NCBI GenBank assembly: GCA_913774355.1
Contig: CAJYGB010000034.1
Coordinates: 93,879 to 157,878 of the forward strand
Length of the DNA stretch: 64,000 nucleotides
Direction: 5' to 3'
Source: an uncultured Chryseobacterium sp.
GTDB taxonomy: Bacteria; Bacteroidota; Bacteroidia; Flavobacteriales; Weeksellaceae
Shown here: one piece after another, positions 1-8,935 of the stretch
Layout: every line of letters starts with the position of its first letter
Numbering within the stretch: position 1 is the stretch's first letter
Translations under genes and position numbers: made by a program
The notes under the pieces: generated by a model
What the model was told of the DNA's origin: nothing
Databases searched by the model: none
Seen by the model: the letters and a program-made list of their open reading frames with translations, nothing else

Positions 1-281
1 TTACCAGGTGCGATCCTTACATTTGGGCCTATTGAACAGAATTTACCCATTTTTGTTTCGCAAATAACGGAGTTATCAGAAATATAAGAAAAGTCTCCAA
101 ATGAAGAATTAATAATCAGTACATGATTTCCTACCCAGTTGTATTTTCCAAAAACCACATTTATCAATTTAGATAAATACCCTAGCTTAAAGTATTTAAA
201 CCTGGATTGGTATTTTATTTTTGTAACAATCCATTTTAAGTATTCAGAAAAAGGATTCTGCAAATAAGATTTATCAAACAT
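1..281 (-). CDS. Hexapeptide-repeat O-acetyltransferase, N-terminal part (runs off window start)
   Basis: The reverse strand opens with ATG at 281 and stays open for 93 codons to the window edge. The product begins MFDKSYLQNPFSEYLKW; from about residue 56 it shows left-handed beta-helix hexapeptide rungs (SFGDFSY, ISDNSV, ICETKM, GKFCSI, GPNVRI). This is the pattern of the xenobiotic/serine acetyltransferase-like family (LbH-XAT) that O- or N-acetylates sugars in polysaccharide loci. It starts 4 bp after the flippase stop, so it is the continuation of the same operon. The catalytic His lies outside the window, so the substrate cannot be judged. Confidence 0.75.
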   Translation of the reverse strand, partial: MFDKSYLQNPFSEYLKWIVTKIKYQSRFKYFKLGYLSKLINVVFGKYNWVGNHVLIINSSFGDFSYISDNSVICETKMGKFCSIGPNVRIAPG

Positions 282-285
282 ACTT

Positions 286-1773
286 TTACTTTTTCTTAAT
301 TTGTTCAATTACCTGCTTTACACTTTCATTTTTTAAAACAGTAATTAAATATAAAAATAATGAAAATATACTTACAGCAATCTTAATTGTCATTTTATCG
401 GCTGATATAAAGTAATAAGCACCAAGGTTGATCAATATGATAGTTAAACTCACCCATAGTAAATTTCTTTCATCTGCTCTAAAGAGGTCAAAGAAGCCTA
501 CATGCAGGGATTTATTATAATTTACAACTACGCCTATTGATCCGATGGCAAGAGCAATTGCCCATGCTGCTATAATCCCATATCCTCCGATGAGAATTCC
601 TAATAATAAACCTAAGACAATATTAATTATCGCCATAGCTACATGGACGATTACCAATATATTGAGCCGTCCCTCTCCCAAAGAACTAAAGTATGCGGGT
701 CCGCACATAATATTGATAAAATTTGAAACTATTAACAGAAACATTGAAAAGATGAAATCATAGTTTAAGTGACCTATCCATAGTAAAGAAATATACGGTG
801 TTGCAACCAGGAGTACGGTAGATAAGGGCAAATTGAATAAAAGCAATACCCTATTCATTTTTATGTAAAAATTCTGGAGAAAAGAGGTGCCCTGAACCTT
901 TGCTTTCTCAGCTACCACCGGTACGACAACCTGATTTGCATTAGTCAGCAATGCTCTAAACTGGTTCACCGCTTTGGTAGCCATCTCGTAATGCCCCAGA
1001 AGTACGAGCCCACCATATTTACTCAACAGTAACTTAGTTGCAGGTTCATATAAAAGCTGGCTTATGGAAACCACCTGAAATTTATATCCATAATTAAACA
1101 GCTCTTTAAATGACTCTGAACTCCATTTCCAATTAAGGATTTTATTGTCAGGATTTATTCTTAAAACAAAAATGAGGGCTGTCAAAAGTATGAACACAGA
1201 TTGTATAAGCTGGGCCAATGCCACACCCTCCAGATGGAGTTTCGGTGTCCATAAAACGACCCCTCCAAACATTACGATCCCGGAAAATATATAGATGAAA
1301 TTTCTGATATAATTTTTTTGATGTCCCTCTAAGACAGAAGTAAAAACACCGCCAACAGCATTGATACAGAGTGAGGCCAGGGAGTAAGGCAAAATTTCAA
1401 GTGCTGTTTGTAAGAATTTTTTGTCAATAATAAACTTCAGAAAAAATTCAGCACCTAGAAGAATAATTAGGCTCAAGACGATAAATAAAATTGTCATGGA
1501 CAGGACAGAAGTGAAAATAAGTTTCCCAAGCTTTGTTTTGTCCTGTGCCGTAAGATATTCCGCTACAAATTTAACCAAGCCTGAAGTCAATCCAAGATTA
1601 GCCAGATTGGCTATAGATGAAAATGATAAAATAAGCGACCAGATGCCCAATTGCTCTACTCCTATATTCTTGATCAGATATTTGTACAGAAAAAAATACA
1701 ACAATGCGGTAAAGACAACCTGAACGACTGCCGAAATAGCATTTACGGTAAGTTTTTTTGAAGAAAAATTCAT
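286..1773 (-). CDS. Wzx-type polysaccharide flippase (first copy)
   Basis: A 495-residue integral membrane protein with about 12-14 hydrophobic helices spread over its whole length. It begins MNFSSKKLTVNAISAVVQVV, the usual opening of PST/MATE-fold oligosaccharide flippases (Polysacc_synt family). Its role would be to move undecaprenyl-diphosphate-linked repeat units across the inner membrane. It lies 63 bp downstream of a Wzc-like kinase and 4 bp upstream of an acetyltransferase. A second flippase of the same fold is encoded at 11247-12758, so the locus has two, presumably for different repeat units or a lipid-linked glycan. Family assignment is firm; substrate is unknown. Confidence 0.88.
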   Translation of the reverse strand: MNFSSKKLTVNAISAVVQVVFTALLYFFLYKYLIKNIGVEQLGIWSLILSFSSIANLANLGLTSGLVKFVAEYLTAQDKTKLGKLIFTSVLSMTILFIVLSLIILLGAEFFLKFIIDKKFLQTALEILPYSLASLCINAVGGVFTSVLEGHQKNYIRNFIYIFSGIVMFGGVVLWTPKLHLEGVALAQLIQSVFILLTALIFVLRINPDNKILNWKWSSESFKELFNYGYKFQVVSISQLLYEPATKLLLSKYGGLVLLGHYEMATKAVNQFRALLTNANQVVVPVVAEKAKVQGTSFLQNFYIKMNRVLLLFNLPLSTVLLVATPYISLLWIGHLNYDFIFSMFLLIVSNFINIMCGPAYFSSLGEGRLNILVIVHVAMAIINIVLGLLLGILIGGYGIIAAWAIALAIGSIGVVVNYNKSLHVGFFDLFRADERNLLWVSLTIILINLGAYYFISADKMTIKIAVSIFSLFLYLITVLKNESVKQVIEQIKKK

Positions 1774-1836
1774 ATCATCATTTGTTAAAACTTAATCTCT
1801 GCGGCAATCCTGCCTTAGTAGCAGCATCAATATCAA

Positions 1837-4182
1837 TTAAAAATATTTCTGCCACCATTTTTTTTCTTCTCTACTGTAGCCGTAGCCGTATTTATTTCCA
1901 TATCCAAAATTCGAATCTTTTATACCATTGATCACAATCCCGACATTTCTAAGTTTCTTTTCATCAACAGATCGGTTAAGGAAATCAAAATAACTTCTTT
2001 CCGTTACTTCAGATCTTGTAATATATATAATGGCATCGCTTTTATCCGCTATAAGGAAAGAATCTGTAACCAATAATAAAGGAGCTGTATCCAATACGAT
2101 ATATTTGTATTGATTTAAATCTTTAATCATGGCCAAAAGTTCGTCAAGTTTACCATTTTGCAATAGATCCGTCGGATTTGGAGGTATCGCACCCGAATAA
2201 ATAAAATGACAATTTTCATTATATCCACTTGGATGAATAATTTCACGTAATGCCAATTCCTCACCGCTCATATACTCCGCTAAGCCTTTAGAAGACTTCA
2301 TCGATGGATTATAGCGTTGTAACTGAGGGTTTCTGACATCAGCACCTATTACTAAAACTTTACTTCGCGGGGAAGCCAATATGATCGATAAGTTCGTAGA
2401 GATAAAAGTTTTTCCTTCCCCCTTTACAGATGAAGTAACCATAATGATATGGGATGTCTCTTTTGCCGGCAGTAAAAATTTCAGATTTGTTACAAATATC
2501 CTGAATGCTTCAGCCATTGGCGATACATCGTTGAATGATACCAAAGGATTATCTTTGTTTTTAAGCCTGGGAATTTCACCAATCACAGGCAATTTGGTAA
2601 GCTTTACAATATCTGACCTTGTAACGATTGTACTTTGCAGGAGCTGTCTTAAATAGATGATTGCAAATGGAATTAAGACTCCCGCTAAAATGAAAATGCC
2701 CAGAATAAAGAATTTTTTCGGAGCTACAGGCTGTCTGTAAACAAATGCCTTATCGATTACCCTCGCTTTTTCAGCCGTAATTTCCATGCTTATTGCAGCT
2801 TCTTCTCTTTTCTGCAAAAGTAATAGGTAAAGACTTTCTTTAATCTGCTGCTGCCTTTCAATACCTCTGAAGAGCTTTTCCATTGTTGGAATTTCACTGA
2901 TCATGCTCTCAGATCCACCAAGCTGGCTTTCCACTTTTCTTTTGGCCAGCTCCAAAGAAGTAACATTCTTTTGTAATGACTGAACCAATGCAGATTTCAT
3001 TTCACCAATCTGCTTATTAATATCTTTTACAACCGGGTTATCCGGCGTTGCTTCGTTCAGAAGTTTATTCCGCTGTAATACCATCGCATTGTACTCCTGA
3101 ATCGCTTTTGCAGCCGCATCGTTATCCAAACCGATATTCAGAGGTAAAACATCCCCAGTTCCTTTTTTGTTGAGGGTATTCTGTAAAATTCGGTTAAGCT
3201 CTATCTGAGTTCCCAGTTCCAGCAGACCAGCCTTACTTTGCTCCTTCATTTGAAGATTAATTCTTGCCTCCGAAGGAAGATCAACGATATTCTTGCTAGA
3301 CTTAAATCCTTCTTTCTGTGTTTCTACGTCTCCCAGCTCTTTTGAAATGATGCTTATTCTCCTGTCAATAAAATCTTTGGTTTTTTTTGATTCTATATTT
3401 TTATCATTAATCGAATAAATATTGTATTGTCTTACAAGGGCATTCAAAAAATCCTTTGCTTTACTTTTATTTTCAAAATTAGCTGCAAGCGTTATAATGG
3501 TACCATCCTTATCCAATAAATCTACCATTAAGCTTTCCTGATAATTATCTACGGTACTTTCAAAATCACTGTAATTAAAAAAAAGATCAGACATCTCCAC
3601 TTTCTTTGGCTGAACAAAGGAAGGATTTTTGCTTATCATGATGATAGCATACGGTAAACTTATGGTTTTGTTAAAAGATGTAGTGATATCTTTTTTCCAT
3701 TCTTTAGATGATAAAATTATCTGATTGCCTTTTGTCTTGATATAGATTGGCTTTTTAGGAAGTTCCTCATCCTTTTTTTCCTGGATAACATGAAATACAT
3801 AAGGACTTGTTTCCCCGTAAAGCTCTATATTATTTAATGCCTGTTTTGAATAGAGTGTGATTTGAAAATTGTGTTCTTTCAATACATCCGCTACAATTGA
3901 CCTGGACTCAAAAACACCTACTTCATTTTCAATACTGTTCGTTCCCATTCCGGTAAGACCTCCCAAACTCTGAAGCATGCTCATATCTCCTGCTGCAGAC
4001 ATCTTTTTAGCATCTTTAATAAAAACCGAAGTCTGAGCTTTATATACAGGAACTTTTGATTTAATATAAAAAATTGCAAATACTCCCATAAGAAAAGTCA
4101 TTCCTGCAAAATATTTCCAATTGCTGAGATATGGACTTATCAATTCTTTAATATTAACTTCTTTACTGGTTTTGTTATCCAT
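1837..4182 (-). CDS. Wzc-like polysaccharide co-polymerase / bacterial tyrosine kinase (first copy)
   Basis: A 781-residue protein. Residues about 1-50 hold a first membrane segment and Wzz-type domain start, followed by a long periplasmic coiled-coil region, a second membrane segment near 500, and a C-terminal cytoplasmic BY-kinase. The kinase shows Walker A SSVKGEGKT (584-592), Walker B IVLDTAP (695-701) and a tyrosine tail (Y761, Y765, Y767, Y769, Y780) for autophosphorylation. Walker A' reads VLVIGADVR: the usual first Asp of the DxD is Gly here. It would control chain length and export of capsule or exopolysaccharide. It is a paralogue of the product of 24529-26904, with the same motifs at the same places. 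No wza gene lies beside this copy. Confidence 0.9.
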   Translation of the reverse strand: MDNKTSKEVNIKELISPYLSNWKYFAGMTFLMGVFAIFYIKSKVPVYKAQTSVFIKDAKKMSAAGDMSMLQSLGGLTGMGTNSIENEVGVFESRSIVADVLKEHNFQITLYSKQALNNIELYGETSPYVFHVIQEKKDEELPKKPIYIKTKGNQIILSSKEWKKDITTSFNKTISLPYAIIMISKNPSFVQPKKVEMSDLFFNYSDFESTVDNYQESLMVDLLDKDGTIITLAANFENKSKAKDFLNALVRQYNIYSINDKNIESKKTKDFIDRRISIISKELGDVETQKEGFKSSKNIVDLPSEARINLQMKEQSKAGLLELGTQIELNRILQNTLNKKGTGDVLPLNIGLDNDAAAKAIQEYNAMVLQRNKLLNEATPDNPVVKDINKQIGEMKSALVQSLQKNVTSLELAKRKVESQLGGSESMISEIPTMEKLFRGIERQQQIKESLYLLLLQKREEAAISMEITAEKARVIDKAFVYRQPVAPKKFFILGIFILAGVLIPFAIIYLRQLLQSTIVTRSDIVKLTKLPVIGEIPRLKNKDNPLVSFNDVSPMAEAFRIFVTNLKFLLPAKETSHIIMVTSSVKGEGKTFISTNLSIILASPRSKVLVIGADVRNPQLQRYNPSMKSSKGLAEYMSGEELALREIIHPSGYNENCHFIYSGAIPPNPTDLLQNGKLDELLAMIKDLNQYKYIVLDTAPLLLVTDSFLIADKSDAIIYITRSEVTERSYFDFLNRSVDEKKLRNVGIVINGIKDSNFGYGNKYGYGYSREEKKWWQKYF

Positions 4183-4234
4183 ATTGGATTATATTGAAAT
4201 TTGATTTTTTTTTACTTTTCTATTTTAAGCCCTG

Positions 4235-4242
4235 CAAATATA
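4235..4242 (-). promoter_or_regulatory. Candidate -7 box upstream of the first wzc
   Basis: The minus strand reads TATATTTG here, matching the Bacteroidetes -7 consensus TAnnTTTG, about 53 bp upstream of the wzc ATG. No good -33 TTG element is visible at the expected spacing. The surrounding AT-rich gap (4183-4469) shows no gene. If real, wzc-wzx-acetyltransferase have their own promoter rather than depending on the long upstream operon. Confidence 0.35.
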
Positions 4243-4469
4243 TTTATAATTTATAAACTAAAATACTTATTTAATCATTATAACGTATCTTGAAAAACTT
4301 TTGTTTATTTTAAAAGAAAATATTCATTAGAGTGGTCTTAAAAAGATTCATTACATTAACGAAAATATCCTAAAATAATTATCACAATTAGACATTTGTG
4401 GTAAATATCATCCTAACTCTTATGAAAATAAACGCTAAATTTTATTCCAATGAATTTTTCAAGCCCGTA

Positions 4470-5087
4470 TCAGCGCAAAACGGATAAAGTCTTGAGCAAT
4501 ATCTTAAGGTCATTTTTAAAGGAAAGATTGTGGTAATAGTCAATATTCATTTTTACCTTTTCAGGAAAAAGAACTTCGTCATTATATTGCAGGGAATTGG
4601 TTTGCTGACTCAGTATTTTTTCCTCATCCCTGAATTTAACTCCGGCCTCGCTGGTCAATCCGGGTTTTAGCTCAAGAACCAGCCGGTCATTCCCTTTCAG
4701 GGAATCATAATATCCCGGAATATCCGGACGGGGCCCCACCAAAGACATTTCTCCTTTAAGGATATTGAACAATTGCGGTAATTCATCAAGCTTATATTTC
4801 CTCATCCAGTTCCCAACCGGAGATTTCGTATGGGTTACCGCATGGTATGTCCTGAATTTATAGATGATGAAAATCTTGCCGTATCTCCCAATCCTTTCCT
4901 GCCTGAAAATGCCGGGAAAACCCGTATCTAAAGATGCGACCAGAAAAAGAACAAGAAGAACAGGGAGCAGTAGCATGGTTGCGGGTAAGACGATACCGTA
5001 ATCCATCATTGCCTTCCACCAGGGATATTTTTTCACTTCAAAAATTTGCCCGGTAAAGATAGCGAAAGATGTGGATTGTGCACTCAC
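4470..5087 (-). CDS. Phosphoglycosyl transferase (bacterial sugar transferase, WcaJ/PglC fold), first copy
   Basis: A 205-residue monotopic sugar transferase (Bac_transf family). It has one hydrophobic re-entrant helix at about 31-52, then FRQERIGRYGKIFIIYKFRT, the catalytic KYKLDELPQL (D101-E102) and SLVGPRPDIPGYY. Such enzymes start glycan synthesis by moving a sugar-phosphate onto undecaprenyl phosphate. The open frame begins with GTG at 5087; alternatives are a GTG at residue 18 or ATG at residues 27-28, so the start is uncertain. It stands alone between gaps of about 240 and 290 bp. The Lys just before the D-E motif and the shortened C-terminus differ from the second transferase at 7100-7708. 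Confidence 0.85.
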   Translation of the reverse strand: MSAQSTSFAIFTGQIFEVKKYPWWKAMMDYGIVLPATMLLLPVLLVLFLVASLDTGFPGIFRQERIGRYGKIFIIYKFRTYHAVTHTKSPVGNWMRKYKLDELPQLFNILKGEMSLVGPRPDIPGYYDSLKGNDRLVLELKPGLTSEAGVKFRDEEKILSQQTNSLQYNDEVLFPEKVKMNIDYYHNLSFKNDLKILLKTLSVLR

Positions 5088-5122
5088 AGATCGAATAATT
5101 ATCTCAAATCTTAAACATAAAA

Positions 5123-5148
5123 CAGCTTACTTCATGAAAAGCAAGCTG
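5123..5148 (-). terminator. Candidate terminator after the PglE-like aminotransferase
   Basis: CAGCTT (5123-5128) pairs with AAGCTG (5143-5148) around a loop containing the palindrome TTCATGAA. On the minus strand the stem is followed by TTTTA. It lies downstream of the aminotransferase gene, whose stop is at 5328, and before the lone sugar transferase. A moderate stem, so moderate confidence. Confidence 0.4.
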
Positions 5149-5185
5149 CTGTATTTATATCAGAATTCTTGTGAATGCAAATTAA

Positions 5186-5206
5186 GAGGCTGGAAGCCGG
5201 AAGTTT
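5186..5206. repeat. Interspersed GGCTGGAAGCCGGA repeat, copy A
   Basis: GAGGCTGGAAGCCGGAAGTT in an intergenic gap. The same core recurs in this window at 39176-39210, 43512-43545 and 63737-63765, always between genes. It is GC-richer than its surroundings. From memory, similar strings are frequent in Chryseobacterium intergenic DNA; the function is unknown. Confidence 0.6.
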
Positions 5207-5327
5207 CTTTTGCTAAATATTATGATCAATAAGTCATTTGTTATTTATCACAGAAACTCTGCATCAATCCTGACTCACCAATTGAAACCCAATTCTCCAT
5301 TTAATATAAACGGCTAACAAGGTTACT

Positions 5328-6464
5328 TTATGAAAATGTTTTCTTTATAACCGATCGTATTCTTGATCGGTCTTCATCAGAAAGATTCGAGCCCGAAGGC
5401 AGACACAGGCCATTATCAAATAACTTCTTTGCTATATTTGTCCCATAATAAGGCGCATCTACAAAAACCGGCTGTAAATGCATCGGTTTCCACAATGGTC
5501 TTGATTCGATATTGTCTTCTAAGAAAGCCAACCTTAAATCTTCCCGCGTTTTACCGGTTATTTCAGGATTGACTATGATGGCAGACAGCCAGTGATTGGA
5601 AAAATAATCTCCTGATGGTTCGGAAAAAACCTCGACCCCCTCAATATCATTAAAAAGCTCAATATAAAAACCGTGCATTTTTCTGCGGGCTTCCACCCTG
5701 TCGTTCAGAACCTCCATCTGCCCGCGGCCGATTCCGGCCACAATATTGCTCATGCGATAGTTATACCCGATATGCGAATGCTGGTAATGAGGGGCATTAT
5801 CCCTTGCCTGGGTGGAAAGGAAAACTGCTTTATCCTTATCTTCCTGCGTGTGGCAAACCAAAGCTCCGCCTCCTGAAGTAGTGATGATCTTATTGCCGTT
5901 GAAAGATAAAATTCCGAAACGCCCAAAAGTTCCGCAGGCTTTTCCTTTATAAGCAGATCCTAAAGCTTCGGCAGCATCCTCAATCACAGGAATATCATAT
6001 TCTTCAGCAATTTTTAATATTTCATCCATTTTTGCAGGCATTCCATACAAATGAACGACGATGATGGCTTTAGGCTTTTTGCCCTTTGAAGTTCTGTCTT
6101 TTACCGCTACTTCAAGCGCTGCCGGACACATATTCCAGGTACTTTTTTCTGAGTCTATGAAAATTGGGGTGGCCCCACAGTAGGTGATGGGATTCGCGGA
6201 AGCTGAAAATGTCATCGACTGGCAGATCACCTCGTCACCATATTTTACGTCGCATTCGATCAAAGCCAGATGCAATGCCGCTGTTCCGGCAGAAAGTGCC
6301 GCCACCTTAACATTATCATCATTTAAAAATGTTTCCAAGTCTTCTTCAAAACCATCGACATTTGGACCTAAAGGCGCTACCCAATTCGCATCAAATGCTT
6401 CGTTCACATATTTTTGTTCGTTTCCGCCCATGTGAGGGGAGGAAAGCCAGATTTTTGAGTTCAT
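5328..6464 (-). CDS. DegT/DnrJ/EryC1/StrS sugar-nucleotide aminotransferase, PglE-like
   Basis: A 378-residue PLP enzyme of the sugar aminotransferase family. The PLP Lys is K192 in FNGNKIITTSGGG, and D163 of EDAAEALGS would bind the pyridine nitrogen. The N-terminus (KIWLSSPHMGGNEQKYV) and overall length match PglE/WeeJ-type enzymes, which aminate C4 of UDP-4-keto-6-deoxy-GlcNAc. The acetyltransferase just upstream in the transcript (6494-7078) resembles PglD and the operon's first gene resembles PglF. Together they would make UDP-2,4-diacetamido-2,4,6-trideoxyhexose (bacillosamine type). The fold is certain; the sugar is inferred from neighbours. Confidence 0.9.
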   Translation of the reverse strand: MNSKIWLSSPHMGGNEQKYVNEAFDANWVAPLGPNVDGFEEDLETFLNDDNVKVAALSAGTAALHLALIECDVKYGDEVICQSMTFSASANPITYCGATPIFIDSEKSTWNMCPAALEVAVKDRTSKGKKPKAIIVVHLYGMPAKMDEILKIAEEYDIPVIEDAAEALGSAYKGKACGTFGRFGILSFNGNKIITTSGGGALVCHTQEDKDKAVFLSTQARDNAPHYQHSHIGYNYRMSNIVAGIGRGQMEVLNDRVEARRKMHGFYIELFNDIEGVEVFSEPSGDYFSNHWLSAIIVNPEITGKTREDLRLAFLEDNIESRPLWKPMHLQPVFVDAPYYGTNIAKKLFDNGLCLPSGSNLSDEDRSRIRSVIKKTFS

Positions 6465-6493
6465 ATATTTAATATTCAGTATTATTATTTATT

Positions 6494-7078
6494 TCAATTT
6501 ATTATTTTTCCAGGATTTCCAACAACTGTAGCTCCATCAGGAATATCTTTAATTATGACAGTTCCGGCTCCAATTGTACACCATTTCCCAATTGTAATTC
6601 CCTGAATGATGCATGCTCCAATCCCAATATGGGTACCTTCACCAACTTTTACATCACCTGCTAATGCTGCGTTTGGAGAAATATGTACAAAATCCTCAAT
6701 AATACAATCATGATCTATGGAAGAATTTGTATTGATAATGCAGTGTTTGCCGATTCTTGATTCAGAATTAATTGTTACACCTCCCATCACCACTGTTCCG
6801 ACATTGATTGTACATCTTTTTGAAATAATTGATTTCGGATGAAACAATTTAACAAAATTCAGACCCGTATTTGAATCGGCAATCTTTTTTCTTGTCAAGT
6901 TATTTCCAATAGAAATTATAAAATCTGCATTCTTATTAGGGATATCATTGAAAACTTTATATTCTAAAAGCTCTGTTTTTAAAACATCCTGATCTATAAA
7001 TGCATCTATGACCACATTGTTTTCTTCGGCAATTTCAGCTATAACCTTTCCGTGTCCGCTTGCTCCGTATAAATACAT
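6494..7078 (-). CDS. PglD/NeuD-type sugar N-acetyltransferase
   Basis: A 194-residue protein with a Rossmann-like N-terminal nucleotide-sugar domain (MYLYGASGHGKVIAEI, PglD_N) and, from about residue 85, a left-handed beta-helix of hexapeptide repeats ending GNPGKII. H123 in SIDHDC is placed like the catalytic base of Campylobacter PglD. It would acetylate the 4-amino group made by the adjacent aminotransferase, using acetyl-CoA in the cytoplasm. It lies 29 bp upstream of the aminotransferase and 21 bp downstream of the PglC-like transferase, in a compact pgl-like cassette. Confidence 0.88.
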   Translation of the reverse strand: MYLYGASGHGKVIAEIAEENNVVIDAFIDQDVLKTELLEYKVFNDIPNKNADFIISIGNNLTRKKIADSNTGLNFVKLFHPKSIISKRCTINVGTVVMGGVTINSESRIGKHCIINTNSSIDHDCIIEDFVHISPNAALAGDVKVGEGTHIGIGACIIQGITIGKWCTIGAGTVIIKDIPDGATVVGNPGKIIN

Positions 7079-7099
7079 TTTGGATTTGTATGATTTTAA

Positions 7100-7708
7100 T
7101 TAATTATTTCCATTAAAAGCTTCAGTTGTCGCTTGCCCTTCCTGCGAAATTCCTTCACTTTTAAAAACTTTTTTAAATGTCATCAAAAAAACTTTTAAAT
7201 CGGTCATGAAATTTAGATGATCCACATACCAGACATCCAGTTCAAATTTTTTTTTCCATGAAATTGCATTTCGGCCATTTACCTGTGCCCAACCCGTAAT
7301 TCCGGGCCTTACTTCGTGCCGGCGTTTTTGTCTTTCATTATATAAAGATAAATATTGGGGAAGCAAGGGACGCGGCCCAATTAAAGACATATCGCCCTTT
7401 AAAACATTAATCAGTTGCGGAAGTTCATCCAGGGATATTTTCCTGACAAAAGCTCCTATTGCAGTGAGTCTTTCAGCATCCGGAAGCAAATTTCCATTAC
7501 TATCCTTCTTATCATTCATCGTTTTAAATTTGATGATGTTAAAAAGCTTTCCGTTTAATCCAGGACGTGACTGAAAGAAAAAAGGTTTTCCATTGTTCGC
7601 AAAATACAGTACAATAGTTATAGTCAAAAAAATTGGAGAAAGTATTACCAATCCTATGGATGCAACAATAAAATCAAATATTCTTTTAATAAAATATTTA
7701 TACAACAT
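7100..7708 (-). CDS. PglC-like phosphoglycosyl transferase (second copy)
   Basis: A 202-residue monotopic phosphoglycosyl transferase. The re-entrant helix spans about 10-36; then come [20 protein letters not shown], the catalytic ISLDELPQL (D94-E95), [12 protein letters not shown] and [18 protein letters not shown]. The D-E position and the length are nearly those of Campylobacter PglC, which transfers phospho-diacetylbacillosamine to undecaprenyl phosphate. Its start overlaps the end of the upstream glycosyltransferase by 11 bp, so the two are translated together. With its PglD, PglE and PglA-like neighbours, a bacillosamine-type first sugar is the best inference. Confidence 0.9.
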   Translation of the reverse strand: MLYKYFIKRIFDFIVASIGLVILSPIFLTITIVLYFANNGKPFFFQSRPGLNGKLFNIIKFKTMNDKKDSNGNLLPDAERLTAIGAFVRKISLDELPQLINVLKGDMSLIGPRPLLPQYLSLYNERQKRRHEVRPGITGWAQVNGRNAISWKKKFELDVWYVDHLNFMTDLKVFLMTFKKVFKSEGISQEGQATTEAFNGNN

Positions 7709-8873
7709 ATCCTTTTTCTTTTAATAAGAAGTCATATTCTTCAAGTAAAGCATTCCAGACCACGGATTGCTCGTATCTCGTTGTGATTAGCAATCTGCTT
7801 TTTTGACTTAATTTTTTGTAATAATCTTTATCGCTTGTAAGACGAAGCATACTATTAAATATGGATTCAGTATTTTTTGATGGTATAATCATTCCATTTT
7901 CATCTTGTCTAATTATCTCATTACATCCATTAATGTCGGATACAATACTAGGAAGTCCCATTGCACCCGCCTGTATAACAACATTTGGAAATCCTTCTCG
8001 ATAACTTGGAAATACCAATGCATTTGAAATAGCAAAATATGGACGTACGTCTTTTTGAAATCCTACACTAATTATATTATGATTATTTTGAATTTCTTTT
8101 AAAACTTCAGGTAAAAGCGGATCGAATTCTATCTCCAAAGAACCAACAAGTAATAATTTGGATTCAATATTATTATTTGTACTTGCTAAAAGTTTTTTAA
8201 AAGCAGTAATCAATTCATTTATCCCTTTATCACCGACTAAACGTCCAACAAATATAAAAACAAAATCATTTTCATTTATATTTAATGCATTTCTAAGCTT
8301 AACCTTATTTTCATTAGAAATTTTTTGTGGACTAAAAAAATCAACATCTATCCCATTTACATTACCATTTGCTAAAACTTTTAAAGGCTTTGAAGTTATA
8401 TTAAATTTCGAAAGATCATTTTTTACTCCATTCCCTTCAGGATAAATATTTGTTGCTGCCCAACATAACAATTTATCCATGTATATTAATAGTTTTTGCA
8501 TTCCTCCAGTTTTTGTTGGAAAAATTAAACCTGTAAAAGTGTGAATACGAATAGGAATTCTTGCTAATTTTGCAGCAAGCATTGAAAGCAAGCCAGCTTT
8601 TGGTGTAATTGAGTGAACGATTACTGGTTTTTCTCTTTTAAAAACTTTGTACAAGTGATAAAATGATTTTAAGTCTTGCAGTATAGAGATTTTTCTTTTC
8701 ATCTCTACACTTGTTGTTCTTATACATTCACGTTGTCCAACTATTTTAAGATTTTCATCGTTACTTGATAAAGCCACAACTTCATATTTTTTACTCAGAA
8801 AAGACAATTGTCCCTTCAAGAGAATGTTTAAAGATAAAGGAATAGTTGAAGTTCGAATTATTTTGATTTTCAT
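7698..8873 (-). CDS. GT4 glycosyltransferase, PglA-like
   Basis: A 391-residue GT-B fold retaining glycosyltransferase (GT4). It shows [10 protein letters not shown] in the acceptor domain, [15 protein letters not shown] at the domain hinge and [19 protein letters not shown] (E-x7-E-like donor site) near residue 300. This combination is typical of PglA/WbpT-like enzymes that add HexNAc to a lipid-linked diNAcBac. It overlaps the PglC-like gene by 11 bp, which supports it adding the second sugar. The donor cannot be read from the sequence. Confidence 0.85.
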   Translation of the reverse strand: MKIKIIRTSTIPLSLNILLKGQLSFLSKKYEVVALSSNDENLKIVGQRECIRTTSVEMKRKISILQDLKSFYHLYKVFKREKPVIVHSITPKAGLLSMLAAKLARIPIRIHTFTGLIFPTKTGGMQKLLIYMDKLLCWAATNIYPEGNGVKNDLSKFNITSKPLKVLANGNVNGIDVDFFSPQKISNENKVKLRNALNINENDFVFIFVGRLVGDKGINELITAFKKLLASTNNNIESKLLLVGSLEIEFDPLLPEVLKEIQNNHNIISVGFQKDVRPYFAISNALVFPSYREGFPNVVIQAGAMGLPSIVSDINGCNEIIRQDENGMIIPSKNTESIFNSMLRLTSDKDYYKKLSQKSRLLITTRYEQSVVWNALLEEYDFLLKEKGYVV

Positions 8874-8935
8874 AATTAAATCTGTATAAATAGATTTTAT
8901 CAGTTTTTCATTTCAAAGAATATTCAGTCAGTATT

